DNA of 64,000 nt from Nocardia arthritidis. Lineage in GTDB: Bacteria; Actinomycetota; Actinomycetes; Mycobacteriales; Mycobacteriaceae. Positions 19,487 to 27,771 of this stretch are shown one piece after another. The stretch lies in the NCBI RefSeq assembly GCF_011801145.1, contig NZ_CP046172.1, forward strand, positions 8,060,001 to 8,124,000, given 5' to 3'. The notes beneath the pieces are model-generated. The model had not been told where the DNA came from and did no database searches. It saw only the letters and a list, made by a program, of their open reading frames with translations. The position numbers and the translations under genes are program-made. How positions within the stretch are numbered: position 1 is the first letter of the stretch; every line of letters starts with the position of its first letter.

Positions 19487-19630
19487 ATTTGCTTTGGGGG
19501 GCCAGTGGGCGCGTGCTGGGAACGTGCCCGAGGCCGCTGCCGACGGTCGCGGTTGCTCGGTGTGCGCTTTTCGATACCGTCGCTATCCGATGTCAAGTAT
19601 TATTGGGATGTCACGTGAGTGACGCCGAGG

Positions 19631-19659
19631 GTGGGACCGCCCCGTTTAGACGGCCCCAC
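19631..19659 (-). terminator. hairpin after the small membrane protein gene
   Basis: A 9-base stem with one mismatch (GTGGGACCG at 19631-19639 and CGGCCCCAC at 19651-19659) encloses an 11-base loop. It begins 10 bases past the stop of the minus-strand 39-residue gene and could terminate it. No T run is present. Confidence 0.4.
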
Positions 19660-19668
19660 CGGGTGGGT

Positions 19669-19788
19669 TTACCTAGCCCGCCAGACTCGGTGGACCAGGA
19701 TGAGCGCCCCGGCGATTACGGCAGCACCAACCAAGACGATGCCGTAATCGACCGGGGCATCGCTCTTCTTCCTGCGATGTTTCCCCAT
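19669..19788 (-). CDS. 39-residue single-pass membrane protein
   Basis: A short frame from ATG at 19788 to TAA at 19669. A purine-rich site with AGGAGGGAGG lies just upstream. The peptide has a basic start (MGKHRRKKSDAPVDYG), one hydrophobic helix (IVLVGAAVIAGALILV) and a basic end (HRVWRAR). It is convergent with fadE23 and is followed by a hairpin. No family is recognised. The ribosome site, clean TM helix and terminator argue for a real gene, though it is well below normal length limits. Confidence 0.5.
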   Translation of the reverse strand: MGKHRRKKSDAPVDYGIVLVGAAVIAGALILVHRVWRAR

Positions 19789-20094
19789 TTCCCCACCACC
19801 TCCCTCCTGGGCGCGGTGTGTGGACCAAGTCCACCGCCCCTCGGCTGGAGGTAACGATCACATTACTGCATGGTGGTGACAGGAAATATCAATTCGCGTA
19901 CGAAAGTTCCACTGCCCCAAGCCACTTCACCATTCCAATTGGACGAGCGACCGATATTCTCGCGCGCCGGGCCCCATCCCCGCTTGCCGTGGCATCGAAT
20001 CAACAAATTAACCGGACGTAACGACTGGTCGGCCTACCGCGAAAGATTCAGCGGACGAATTTTCAGCAAGCGGTACCAGATGGGAGAGCTGGTT
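19789..20094. other. intergenic region, no gene seen
   Basis: This 306-base gap between the divergent small membrane protein gene and the secreted protein gene has lower GC than its surroundings around 19855-20070. It must hold both promoters. In-frame codons run upstream of 20095 to 19870 without a plausible start or signal peptide. I see no repeat or RNA gene. Confidence 0.4.
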
Positions 20095-20724
20095 ATGCCA
20101 CTGAGTTTGAAGCGTCACCTCACCACCGCACTCGCCGCCACTGCGGCGGCAACCATTGTTTTCGCAGGTAACGCCGGCGCCGAGCCGTCGGCGCTCGACT
20201 GGGGCGTCGCGGGTCAGCGGTTGCGTGCCGCCGCGGCGGGCGACCCGGACGCGACGCGGGCCGTCGACCGACTGCTGGCCTCCGGGCAGCTTCCGGCGGC
20301 GGGGCAGGTGGCCCTGCCCGCGCAGCCGTTCCAGATACCGGCGCAATCGGATATCGGTCGCGGCGACGGCCCCGGTGTGTACGGCTCCGGGATCGCGCTC
20401 GGCCTGGACGGATTCCGGTTCGGCTTCTTCGGCGGGCCGGGCACCATCGCACCGGATCAGACCGGCGCGAAGCTCGAGGTGCTGTGGATCAACCTGTCCA
20501 ACGGGCGCAGCGGCACCGAGGTGCTGACCGAACATCAGGACGTCCCGGTCGATACCACGATTCGCACCCGCGTACTGGATCCGGGCGGCGGGCTCATCGT
20601 CGCCGCCGTGTACGGCAGCCTGTGGCACCGCTGGTCGGTTCCGGTCAGCGATGCCAACCCGGACGGTTACCAGTATCAGAAGGGCACCATATCGGTTCCG
20701 TCGTTCGGCGCCGTATACAACTGA
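20095..20724 (+). CDS. secreted protein of unknown function
   Basis: Exported protein, 209 residues, from ATG at 20095 with GGGAGAG upstream. ATG at 20080 is an alternative. The signal peptide is SLKRHLTTALAATAAATIVFAGNAGA, with a cut before EPSALDW. The mature part begins with a short helical segment rich in Ala/Asp, then a beta-rich domain (GIALGLDGFRFGFFGGPG, KLEVLWINLSNG, GTEVLTEHQDVPVDTTIRTRVLDPG, VYGSLWHRWSVPV). I recognise no family. A long GC-rich hairpin follows. Confidence 0.75.
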   Translation: MPLSLKRHLTTALAATAAATIVFAGNAGAEPSALDWGVAGQRLRAAAAGDPDATRAVDRLLASGQLPAAGQVALPAQPFQIPAQSDIGRGDGPGVYGSGIALGLDGFRFGFFGGPGTIAPDQTGAKLEVLWINLSNGRSGTEVLTEHQDVPVDTTIRTRVLDPGGGLIVAAVYGSLWHRWSVPVSDANPDGYQYQKGTISVPSFGAVYN

Positions 20725-20739
20725 GCGACAAACGATTCC

Positions 20740-20785
20740 GGCGCGGGCCGGTGCGCTACCTCGTCCGTACGCACCGGCCCGCGCC
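20740..20785 (+). terminator. long perfect hairpin after secreted protein gene
   Basis: A 16-base perfect stem (GGCGCGGGCCGGTGCG at 20740-20755 and its complement at 20770-20785) encloses a 14-base loop, 16 bases after the stop codon. There is no T run, so it may stabilise or terminate the transcript. Confidence 0.6.
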
Positions 20786-20893
20786 GCCGGTTGACGAGTG
20801 ATGATCGCCCCGTGCTCACGATAGTCCGCGCGAAGCGGCTGATCGGCGAATACCGAAGGGCCGGAAGGGATTTGCGACGCCAACTGCCGCGAT

Positions 20894-20918
20894 AATCTTT
20901 GCGTTGCACGCAAGGATT
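20894..20918. terminator. AT-richer hairpin between convergent genes
   Basis: An 11-base inverted repeat with one mismatch (AATCTTTGCGT, loop TGC, ACGCAAGGATT) lies 38 bases beyond the end of the minus-strand AhpD-like gene. It could terminate that gene or be a protein site. Confidence 0.35.
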
Positions 20919-20955
20919 ACATACCGAAGTTGCGCTGCGGATCATGCCCTGGCAG

Positions 20956-21537
20956 CTATCGATAGCCCCGCTTCAGCAGGTATTTCGCCCCTGTTTCGAA
21001 GCCCTCCGGGCCGAGTAGTTCGAAGCCGAAGGCGTCGGCCAGTCGATTGGTCGTATCGAATGCCGCGCAGACCGCGAGTGCGTCCTCGATCTGTTGGCGA
21101 GAGATGCCTGCCGACAACACTTCTCGCATGTCATCGGCGGCGACGGTGCCCTCGCGGGTCAGCTTGCCGAGCATGCGCAGCGTCGCTCGCAGGCCTTCGT
21201 CGATGGGGGCCGATTCCAGATCGGTGAGGACCGCTCGCACCTTCGCATCGTCCCGGTACGCCTGCGTCGCGGTCGCGGTGTGCGCGCCGACGCAGAACGC
21301 GCACTCGTTGACTTTGGATACGAAGGCCGCCATCAGTTCTCGGTCGGCGACCGACCAGGCGGATGGGCCGCGCATCGCCTCGTGCGTGAACTTCTTCGCC
21401 CTGGTTCCGTAGAAGCCGGGACGGTAGAAGACGAGTTTGGCGGCGTCGGGTATCGGCTGCCCGGAGAACATCCGGATGAGCGCGAACAGCATTTTGGTCG
21501 CGGGGCGGTAGCCGCTGTTGAGGATTTCGAGTCGCAT
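20956..21537 (-). CDS. AhpD/carboxymuconolactone decarboxylase-like protein with CxxC
   Basis: About 193 residues from ATG at 21537. The AhpD redox pattern is complete: ELMAAFVSKVNECAFCVGAHTATATQAY has the CxxC pair and the His four residues on. A peroxidase or disulfide reductase role in oxidative defence is likely. The start overlaps the stop of the upstream AhpD-like gene by one base (TAATG), so the pair is coupled. In-frame codons upstream of 21537 lie inside that gene and are not used. Confidence 0.85.
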   Translation of the reverse strand: MRLEILNSGYRPATKMLFALIRMFSGQPIPDAAKLVFYRPGFYGTRAKKFTHEAMRGPSAWSVADRELMAAFVSKVNECAFCVGAHTATATQAYRDDAKVRAVLTDLESAPIDEGLRATLRMLGKLTREGTVAADDMREVLSAGISRQQIEDALAVCAAFDTTNRLADAFGFELLGPEGFETGAKYLLKRGYR

Positions 21538-21851
21538 TATCCGGCCTCCGCCTCGGCCAAGGCGGCCAGCCCGGCGTCGTACATCCGGGCGGATCGGCCG
21601 ACCGCCGCGCATATCACCAGTTCGAAGAGTTGGTCCTCGCTGAATCCCGCCGTCTTCGCCGCCGCGAAGTCCGCATCGGTGACCCGCACCGGGCTCCTGG
21701 CGACCTTGCCGATCAGTGTCCGCAGCGCGGGCGGAAGGTCGGTGTTGTCGAAGGCTTGGGCTCGCAATTCCGCAGACGCCTCACCCGCCCCGTACAACAC
21801 GCCATCCACCAGTGCACGGTGCGCCGCGCGCTTGTTGTTCCCATCCGCCAC
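21537..21851 (-). CDS. small AhpD-like (CMD) protein lacking CxxC
   Basis: A 104-residue protein from GTG at 21851 with a GCGGAGG site six bases upstream. It has a CMD-like helical pattern (NNKRAAHRALVDGVLYGAGEASAELR, then FSEDQLFELVICAAVGRSARMYDAGLAAL) but no CxxC pair. The frame remains open to 21977 and beyond, and those upstream codons encode a peptidase-like stretch described separately. The start is therefore uncertain. It is coupled to the CxxC-containing AhpD-like gene and may form a heteromer with it. Confidence 0.65.
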   Translation of the reverse strand: MADGNNKRAAHRALVDGVLYGAGEASAELRAQAFDNTDLPPALRTLIGKVARSPVRVTDADFAAAKTAGFSEDQLFELVICAAVGRSARMYDAGLAALAEAEAG

Positions 21852-21977
21852 GCCGAGCCTCCGCTCCTCGCGTCCGCTGTGCCGGACTAGACGATAGCCG
21901 GACGGTCCGACAAAATCCGTCCGCCCGACCGGGTCGGTCCAGTGACCGATGCGAACGCCGGGGATCCCGATGGCCAT
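21852..21977 (-). pseudogene. possible remnant of a P1-family (DmpA/S58) peptidase N-terminus
   Basis: Starting at ATG 21977 the frame reads MAIGIPGVRIGHWTDPVGRT. This is very like the opening of P1-family aminopeptidases (xTDVPGVRVGHxTDP). After GRTDFVGPSGYR the similarity stops and the frame runs straight into the CMD-like gene. Either a deletion fused a peptidase start to that gene, or the resemblance is chance. No more of the peptidase is visible on either strand here. Confidence 0.35.
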
Positions 21978-22139
21978 ATTCGTGTCTCCGATCCGCTCGT
22001 CAGCACGAATCCGCGCTGTCACAACGCTTCTCGGTTCGATCATGCCACCCAGTAGCCTCGGACACCGCTGGCGAGGCGCGGTCCGCTCGGCCGCCGCGAT
22101 CAATTCGAATTTCGCGGCGACCGATTCGATCGGCGGCAA

Positions 22140-22622
22140 TCACGAGAATTTCACAACATATTTCTCGGCCGGACTGGCGACACCTGTCACGGTGATCTCC
22201 CCACGCGCATCCGAATAGTCGCCGGTACCTCCGGTAATTGCGATGACCATCGGGGCGAGCGTGTGCGGAGTCAGCCCGCGAGCGAATATCTGCCCCTGCG
22301 CGAGTTGGATTGTCAATTCGCAATAAGCCGTCGGACTGTCCGGCGCAATATTGGTGAAGAAACACGCGCCGCCGTCGTGCCCGACCACATTGCCGTCGAC
22401 GGACAGTATGTCGGAGAAGACATCCATATCACCGACGTCGAGGCCGGGATTGCCGAAATCGTGCCTGGCCACCTGATCGTTCTTCACCTCGAGCGTCAGC
22501 GTGGCCGGTTTCGGGTTCGCCGATACGCGTGGTGCGCCGACGACCAGTAACGAACAAATTCCCAACACGACGCAACAGGCCGCCGCCATACCGCCGATGG
22601 CAACTCTTTTCGAGAGTGTCAC
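22140..22622 (-). CDS. secreted allene oxide cyclase/dirigent-like barrel protein
   Basis: Exported protein, 160 residues, from GTG at 22622 with AGGAGGAG upstream. The signal peptide is about 36 residues (VAIGGMAAACCVVLGICSLLVVGAPRVSA). The mature part has the calycin-type pattern seen in allene oxide cyclase and dirigent barrels: LTLEVKNDQV, VGDMDVFSDIL, CFFTNIAPDSPTAYCELTIQLAQGQIFARG, and the diagnostic ITGGTGDYSDARGEITV. In bacteria such proteins are mostly uncharacterised. It is divergent from a LysR regulator. Confidence 0.72.
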   Translation of the reverse strand: MTLSKRVAIGGMAAACCVVLGICSLLVVGAPRVSANPKPATLTLEVKNDQVARHDFGNPGLDVGDMDVFSDILSVDGNVVGHDGGACFFTNIAPDSPTAYCELTIQLAQGQIFARGLTPHTLAPMVIAITGGTGDYSDARGEITVTGVASPAEKYVVKFS

Positions 22623-22727
22623 GCGCTCCTCCTAGAGAATGTGAAATTATTTCCGCACCCACAACAATGCGACCGCGCGGCATGAATGTCCAATATGGAA
22701 AAATGCTGACTGTTATCATTCTCGGAT

Positions 22728-23723
22728 ATGGAACTGCGACAACTGGAATACTTCGTGGCCGTCGCCGAGGAAGGCAGTTTCACCAGGGCGGCCGCCCGTA
22801 TGCATATCGCACAGTCGGGGGTGAGTGCCCAGATACTCCAATTGGAACGCGAGCTCGGCCTGCGGCTGTTCGCCCGCTCGCGCCGGTCGGTGCGGCTCAC
22901 CGAGGCCGGGGCCGCGGTATTGAACCACGCCCGCACGGCGCTGGCCGCGGTGACCGACGCCCGACAGGTCGCCGACGAGTACAGCGGTCTGTTGCGCGGC
23001 CGGGTCCGCTTCGGGCTGGCGGCATCGTCGTCGTTCGCCTTCGACCTCGCCGACATGCTGGCCGAATTCCACCGCGACTATCCGATGGTCGAAATTTCGC
23101 TGCTGGAGGCGAGCACCGATGAGCTGGTCGCCGGGTTGCTCGACGGCAGTCAGGACGCGGCGATCATCGCTCCGCCCGCCACCCCGCCAACGGAGTTGCG
23201 GCTGCAGTTGATCGCGGACGAAGCCCTGGTGGCCGCGGTGAGCCCCGCGGATCCGATGGCCGCCAACGCCACGGTCACCCTCGCGGAGCTGAGTGGGCGC
23301 CGGCTGATCACCTTCTCGCGCATGATCGGAACCCACAGCGTCATCGTCGCCGCATTCGCGGCCGCCGGGTTACCGGCGCGGATCGCCATCGAGGCAGGTG
23401 ACCCGAATGTGCTGGCTGATCTCGCGGCAGGCGGCCTCGGCGTCGCGCTACTGCCGGAACCCTACGCCCGCGATAGGCGGCTGCACGCCCTGCCGATCAC
23501 CGGCGTCCGGTTGCGCGGTTCCCTCGCGCTGGCGTGGAACGGCACCCGGCCACCGACGCCCTGCGCACGGCGGCTGATCGACTACGCCCGCCAGTCGCTG
23601 CGGGCGGCCCAGGGCCGAGCAACCAAAGCCCTCGCCGCCGATAGACCGATAACCGGTCGGCACGCCTGCTATCGCCCGGATCGTCAAGCCTTCGGGAATC
23701 GAGATGACATTGCGGCTCAATAG
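22728..23723 (+). CDS. LysR-family transcriptional regulator
   Basis: LysR regulator, 331 residues. The HTH is at the N-terminus (MELRQLEYFVAVAEEGSFTR, AARMHIAQSGVSAQILQLERELGLRLFARSRR in residues 1-57). A periplasmic-binding-like effector domain follows to about residue 290. The last 35 residues form an Arg-rich tail beyond the usual LysR length. No good ribosome site precedes ATG 22728, so the message may be leaderless. It probably controls the divergent barrel-protein gene. Confidence 0.92.
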   Translation: MELRQLEYFVAVAEEGSFTRAAARMHIAQSGVSAQILQLERELGLRLFARSRRSVRLTEAGAAVLNHARTALAAVTDARQVADEYSGLLRGRVRFGLAASSSFAFDLADMLAEFHRDYPMVEISLLEASTDELVAGLLDGSQDAAIIAPPATPPTELRLQLIADEALVAAVSPADPMAANATVTLAELSGRRLITFSRMIGTHSVIVAAFAAAGLPARIAIEAGDPNVLADLAAGGLGVALLPEPYARDRRLHALPITGVRLRGSLALAWNGTRPPTPCARRLIDYARQSLRAAQGRATKALAADRPITGRHACYRPDRQAFGNRDDIAAQ

Positions 23724-23944
23724 TATTCATTCGAAAATGCGGGCGTGACCGCGACATGCGGGACACCCGCGCAAAGGTTTGCACGCGCCGCGTGAATCGC
23801 GGCCCGGCGGCGCACCGGCTCTAGTACGCTGAAATACGCACGGGGGCAACCCTCCGGGGGATCCACTCTCCCGATTCATTTGGGGTGAAAGATCTTTCGC
23901 TCCGAGTCCGTTACCCCGAAACTTCTGACCATGGGGAAGTTACG

Positions 23945-25471
23945 ATGAGCGCTGATCAACCCTTTTTCGACCCGGTGGCATACGGCAACGGTCCCGACGA
24001 CAACGTTACCGACGCCACCGAGGCCGCCGCCGTCACCCACCACACCATCACGCTCGGCGGTCGCGAAATCGCTTACACCGCAACGGCGGGGCATCTCGTC
24101 ACGGTGGATCCGAGCAGTTCACAACCGAATGCGAAGATGTTCTATGTCGCATTCACCGAGGACGGCCAGTCCGAGGAATCGCGGCCGGTCACCTTCTTCT
24201 ACAACGGCGGCCCCGGCTCGTCCGCGGTTTTCGTCATGCTCGGTTCGTTCGCGCCGCGCCGGATCGTGACGAATATGCCGGATTTCACCCCGCCTGCGCC
24301 GTATCGCATGGAGGACAATCCCGACAGCCTGCTCGACAAGAGCGACCTGGTGTTCATCAATCCGGTCGGTACGGGTTATTCGGTCGCCGTCGCACCGCAC
24401 AAGAACCGGGAATTCTGGGGCGTGGACCAGGATGCCGAATCGCTGAAGGATTTCATCAAGCGGTACCTGACCAAGAACAATCGCTGGAATTCGCCGAAGT
24501 TCCTTTTCGGCGAGTCGTACGGCACCCCGCGCAGCTGCGTACTCGGCTACCGGCTGCACGAGGACGGCGTGGATCTGAACGGCATAACGCTGCTGTCGTC
24601 GATCCTGGATTACGGACAGTCGGGTAATCCGATCGGCATCCTGCCGACCGCCGCCGCGGACGCCTGGTATCACAAGCGGCTCGGAATCAACCCGCCGCCA
24701 ACCGATCTCGCGGAATTCGTGCAGGAGGTCGAGCGGTTCGCGAGCGTGGACTACGCGAACGCGCTGCAAGCATTCCCGAAGGCCGATCCGGCCACCGTCG
24801 ACAAGCTCGCCGCGTACACCGGAATCGATAAAACCATCCTGACCTCGTGGAGCCTGGTCGTGAGCTGGCCGTTCCTGACGACCCTGCTCCAGGACAAGCA
24901 CCTGGCCCTCGGTGCGTACGACGGCCGGGTCACGGGCATCGATTCGGGTATCGCGGGCCGGGTCGACCCGGCGTCGGGCGGCAACGACCCGACGATGGCC
25001 GCGGTATCCGGCGTCTATACCACGATGTGGAACAACTACCTGAACGAACAGCTGCTGTACACGTCGAATTCGGCGTTCACCGATCTCAACGATCAGGTAT
25101 TCCAGAATTGGGATTTCAGCCATACCGATCCGACCGGCACGAAACGGACGGGACCGGCCCTGTACACGGCGGGCGATCTGGCCGCGCTGATGGCGATCAA
25201 CGTGGATCTGAAGGTGTTGTCGGCCAACGGATATTTCGACTTCGTGACACCGTGCTATCAGACGGTGATGGATCTGCAGAATATGCCACTGGAGGATCAG
25301 ACGGTGCGACAGAACCTGACGATCCGCTTCTACCACTCCGGGCACATGGTGTATCTGGACGGGCACTCGCGCACCGAGCTCAAACAGGATCTGGTGCAAC
25401 TGTACGACTCGGCGGTAGAGGATAAGGAGGCTCGGCACCGCATCCTCTCACTGCAGGCCGCCAAACGCTGA
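23945..25471 (+). CDS. serine carboxypeptidase-like peptidase (S10 family)
   Basis: S10-type peptidase, about 508 residues, from ATG at 23945. Family blocks: PVTFFYNGGPGSSAVFVMLGSFAPRR (oxyanion loop), DKSDLVFINPVGTGYS, the nucleophile elbow GESYGTPRS, ANGYFDFVTPCYQT with the Asp, and SGHMVYLDG with the His. No signal peptide is visible, which is unusual because most S10 enzymes are secreted or lysosomal. The gene stands alone; the next gene is convergent. Confidence 0.88.
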   Translation: MSADQPFFDPVAYGNGPDDNVTDATEAAAVTHHTITLGGREIAYTATAGHLVTVDPSSSQPNAKMFYVAFTEDGQSEESRPVTFFYNGGPGSSAVFVMLGSFAPRRIVTNMPDFTPPAPYRMEDNPDSLLDKSDLVFINPVGTGYSVAVAPHKNREFWGVDQDAESLKDFIKRYLTKNNRWNSPKFLFGESYGTPRSCVLGYRLHEDGVDLNGITLLSSILDYGQSGNPIGILPTAAADAWYHKRLGINPPPTDLAEFVQEVERFASVDYANALQAFPKADPATVDKLAAYTGIDKTILTSWSLVVSWPFLTTLLQDKHLALGAYDGRVTGIDSGIAGRVDPASGGNDPTMAAVSGVYTTMWNNYLNEQLLYTSNSAFTDLNDQVFQNWDFSHTDPTGTKRTGPALYTAGDLAALMAINVDLKVLSANGYFDFVTPCYQTVMDLQNMPLEDQTVRQNLTIRFYHSGHMVYLDGHSRTELKQDLVQLYDSAVEDKEARHRILSLQAAKR

Positions 25472-25516
25472 GACACCCGCGGTGGCCGCGCACCGAGCGA
25501 TGCGCGGCCACGGCGA

Positions 25517-26188
25517 TCATGCCTTGGAAAACGTTGCCCGCCAACGATTTACTTCGGCAACCTGTTCGATCTCGACCGCTCGCAGACCATCCGAGCCGAA
25601 CGATTCGAGTTCGGTCCTGGTCAACGGCCACGGCGGACCGTCGGCCGTCGCGCCCTCGGCGCGGATACCGGCGATCACCACGAGTTCACCTGCGGGAGCG
25701 ACCATTCGGCCGACATTCGCGATGGCAGGCTCTCGCACCGAAAGCGGCATCGACTGCACGGTGATCGACTCGACCACCAGATCGAACGCACCGGTCCACG
25801 CCGCGGGCGGATCGAGCAGATCGGCCACCACATATTCGACCGGCGATCCGGGATGACGTTGTGCCGCACCGCGGATCGCGGTTTCCGAGATATCGAATGC
25901 CGTGGTACGGAATCCTTGTGCGGCAACGTATTCCGCATCGGTACCGTAACCGCAACCGATCACCAACGCCCGCCCGGATCCGGCCGCCGCGCGCCGCTCG
26001 AACCATTCGACCAGTAGCTGGTTGGGCACATCGCGATCCCACGGCACCGTCGCCTGCCCATTCGCCGCCGCGGCGTACAGCGGCTCGAACCATCCGGTCG
26101 GATCGTCGCGGGTGACGAATCCCGCAGCCAGTTCCCGCGCCGCCGCGTCCGCAGCCTGCTGTGCTTCGACCTTCCCCTTTTCAACCAT
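25517..26188 (-). CDS. class I SAM methyltransferase (TPMT-like)
   Basis: Methyltransferase, 223 residues, with the Rossmann SAM site ALVIGCGYGTDAEYVAAQG (motif I), the acidic strand end TTAFDISETAI, and VEYVVADLLDPPAAW and FDLVVESITVQSM (motifs II-III). The PWDRDVPNQLLVEWF leader before motif I is typical of thiopurine methyltransferase-like proteins. It acts on an unknown small molecule in the cytoplasm. The C-terminus (EIEQVAEVNRWRATFSKA) is complete. Confidence 0.88.
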   Translation of the reverse strand: MVEKGKVEAQQAADAAARELAAGFVTRDDPTGWFEPLYAAAANGQATVPWDRDVPNQLLVEWFERRAAAGSGRALVIGCGYGTDAEYVAAQGFRTTAFDISETAIRGAAQRHPGSPVEYVVADLLDPPAAWTGAFDLVVESITVQSMPLSVREPAIANVGRMVAPAGELVVIAGIRAEGATADGPPWPLTRTELESFGSDGLRAVEIEQVAEVNRWRATFSKA

Positions 26189-26240
26189 TTCGAGCAGTCT
26201 GCCGCATACCGCCCGGCCGATCGATCGAATATGTCGTGTA

Positions 26241-26410
26241 GGCGCTGTCGGGCGAAGGCGGAGGTACGCCTAATAGACGCTGTCGGGCGAAGCCCGTCCC
26301 TAGCCCGCGCACGGCCGGAGCGAAGGCGGAGGTACGCCTAATAGACGCTGTCGGGCGAAGCCCGTCCGCAGCTCCGCGCACGGCCGGAGCGAATGCGGAG
26401 GTACGCCTAC
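26241..26410. repeat. tandem REP-like intergenic repeat, three partial copies
   Basis: A 68-69-base unit occurs from 26271 and again from 26339. A third, internally deleted copy lies at 26241-26270. Each contains GCTGTCGGGCGAAGCCCGTCC, whose core CGGGC-GAA-GCCCG forms a hairpin, and ends GCGGAGGTACGCCTA. The first copy lacks the segment between two GCGAA words, as if slipped. It sits between divergent genes. It resembles dispersed extragenic repeats of actinobacteria. Confidence 0.75.
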
Positions 26411-26464
26411 GCTGCGATAATTGTCCTCTTGTCACGTATTACGTAGTTCCGTAACTTCACCGGC

Positions 26465-26974
26465 ATGGGTCTAGCGGAGCGGGTTGCGGAGTTGGAGCGG
26501 CGGGTCGCGGCGCTCGAGGGCGGCCGGACTCAGGACGACCATCCGTCGGCGGACGGCCAGGACCTATGGGCGGTGACCCGACTACGCGTGGAGTTCGCCG
26601 AATCCGGCGAACCGGGCGGCGGCGTCATGCTCGCCGGCTCGGTCCGCCTGCCGACCGAGGAGCGCTACGGCTGGCAGTCGCAGTTCGATACCGGCGGCCT
26701 GCTGGAGGATGGCTGGGATGAGGCCGCCGCGGATTGCCTTGCGGCACTTGGCAGTCCGGTACGGTTGCGCTTGCTGCGGGCCATCCTCGACGGCCGCAGG
26801 ACCGCGGCGGAACTCACCGAACTCGACGGCGTCGGCACCTCGGGGCAGATCTACCACCATCTGCGGCAGCTCGCGGCGGTCGGCTGGTTGCAGACCGCCG
26901 GACGCGGGCGGTTCGAGGTGCCGCCGGTGCGCATCGTCCCGCTGCTGGTGGCGCTGGCCAGCGCTCGGCGCTGA
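26465..26974 (+). CDS. ArsR-like winged-helix regulator with N-terminal coiled coil
   Basis: A 169-residue protein. It opens with a heptad helix (GLAERVAELERRVAALEGG), then a variable region with a short beta segment. The winged-helix domain is near residues 90-165 (CLAALGSPVRLRLLRAILDGRRTAAELTELDGVGTSGQIYHHLRQLAAVGWLQTAGRGRFEVPP). The pattern fits ArsR-type regulators; no metal-binding Cys is present. Target unknown. A convergent lipoprotein gene follows. Confidence 0.82.
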   Translation: MGLAERVAELERRVAALEGGRTQDDHPSADGQDLWAVTRLRVEFAESGEPGGGVMLAGSVRLPTEERYGWQSQFDTGGLLEDGWDEAAADCLAALGSPVRLRLLRAILDGRRTAAELTELDGVGTSGQIYHHLRQLAAVGWLQTAGRGRFEVPPVRIVPLLVALASARR

Positions 26975-26999
26975 AGGACTGCGGCACAATACTTTTCGG

Positions 27000-27686
27000 C
27001 TAGCAGCCGTAGATCAGGCCGTAGGTCTCGTCCTTGTTCGCGGCCCGTTCCCGCAGGCAGCCGAATGCAACGACGCCCGCATCGCTCAGCTGCACACCAG
27101 CATGGTTCGTCGGGTCGACGCAGTACAGCCCGGTGGTGTCCATCCGGCAGACGAAGTCGTGCACGGTGATTCGCGAACCGTAGCCGAGTTGTGCGCCGTC
27201 ACCGCGAACGAACGGCCCCGGATCGCCGTGGAACGAGCCGACGGTCAGCTCCGATCCGGGAAAGTCGACCCAGCCGCCGACCCAGTGCCCGACATCGTCG
27301 ACGGGCCGCTGCGGTGGATTCTTCAATTCGACCAGACAGCTCAGGCCCCGAATATGGTCCTGATAGTCACTGGTGCACTTGATCTTTCCCGTCGGACTGA
27401 CGAAAGCCCGGTCATCGCTTTGCAATTGGGTCGGGCCACCATCGGATGGGCGCACCGTACCGTAGCTCGCCGCGTCCACCGCGGTACCGGCCTGGACCCA
27501 GGCCGCGAATTCCTTGATCGGCGTTCCCGGTTTGGGCGGTCCGGCCTTCGCCGTTGTCGTTGCGGCGGTGCTCGTTCGGGAGCTCTCGGCGGTGACCGCA
27601 CCGGCCGCGTCATGCGATTGATGATCCGTCGATGCGGCACATCCGGCCACGAACAGGAGTATGGCCGCAATGGCCGCGATACGCAT
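27000..27686 (-). CDS. lipoprotein of unknown function
   Basis: Exported lipoprotein, 228 residues. The lipobox is FVAGC (Cys16) after a short hydrophobic signal. A Ser/Thr/Ala-rich linker runs to about residue 50. The remaining domain has five or six Cys (KCTSDYQ, LSCLVEL, VCRMDTTGLYCVD, GCLRERA, IYGC) that probably form disulfides. No named family recognised. It is divergent from the amidase gene, and the gap between them is only about 85 bases. Confidence 0.75.
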   Translation of the reverse strand: MRIAAIAAILLFVAGCAASTDHQSHDAAGAVTAESSRTSTAATTTAKAGPPKPGTPIKEFAAWVQAGTAVDAASYGTVRPSDGGPTQLQSDDRAFVSPTGKIKCTSDYQDHIRGLSCLVELKNPPQRPVDDVGHWVGGWVDFPGSELTVGSFHGDPGPFVRGDGAQLGYGSRITVHDFVCRMDTTGLYCVDPTNHAGVQLSDAGVVAFGCLRERAANKDETYGLIYGC

Positions 27687-27771
27687 GCGTGCACCCTATC
27701 GGCCGGTTCCCGACCCGGCATCCGGGCCAACAATGGCTGCCGCCGTATGGAATTCGACCTACGCTCGGTAC

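Noticed and set aside
23887..23898. Palindrome GAAAGATCTTTC before the S10 peptidase gene as an operator
   Set aside because: Single short palindrome with no second copy or adjacent regulator; too weak to call a site.
24119..25438. 439-codon open frame antisense to the S10 peptidase gene
   Set aside because: The plus-strand frame carries complete peptidase motifs. The antisense frame is a by-product of GC-rich codon bias and has no recognisable domain.
26241..26410. CRISPR array
   Set aside because: Units are directly adjacent with no unique spacers, only about three copies, and no cas gene is in the window.
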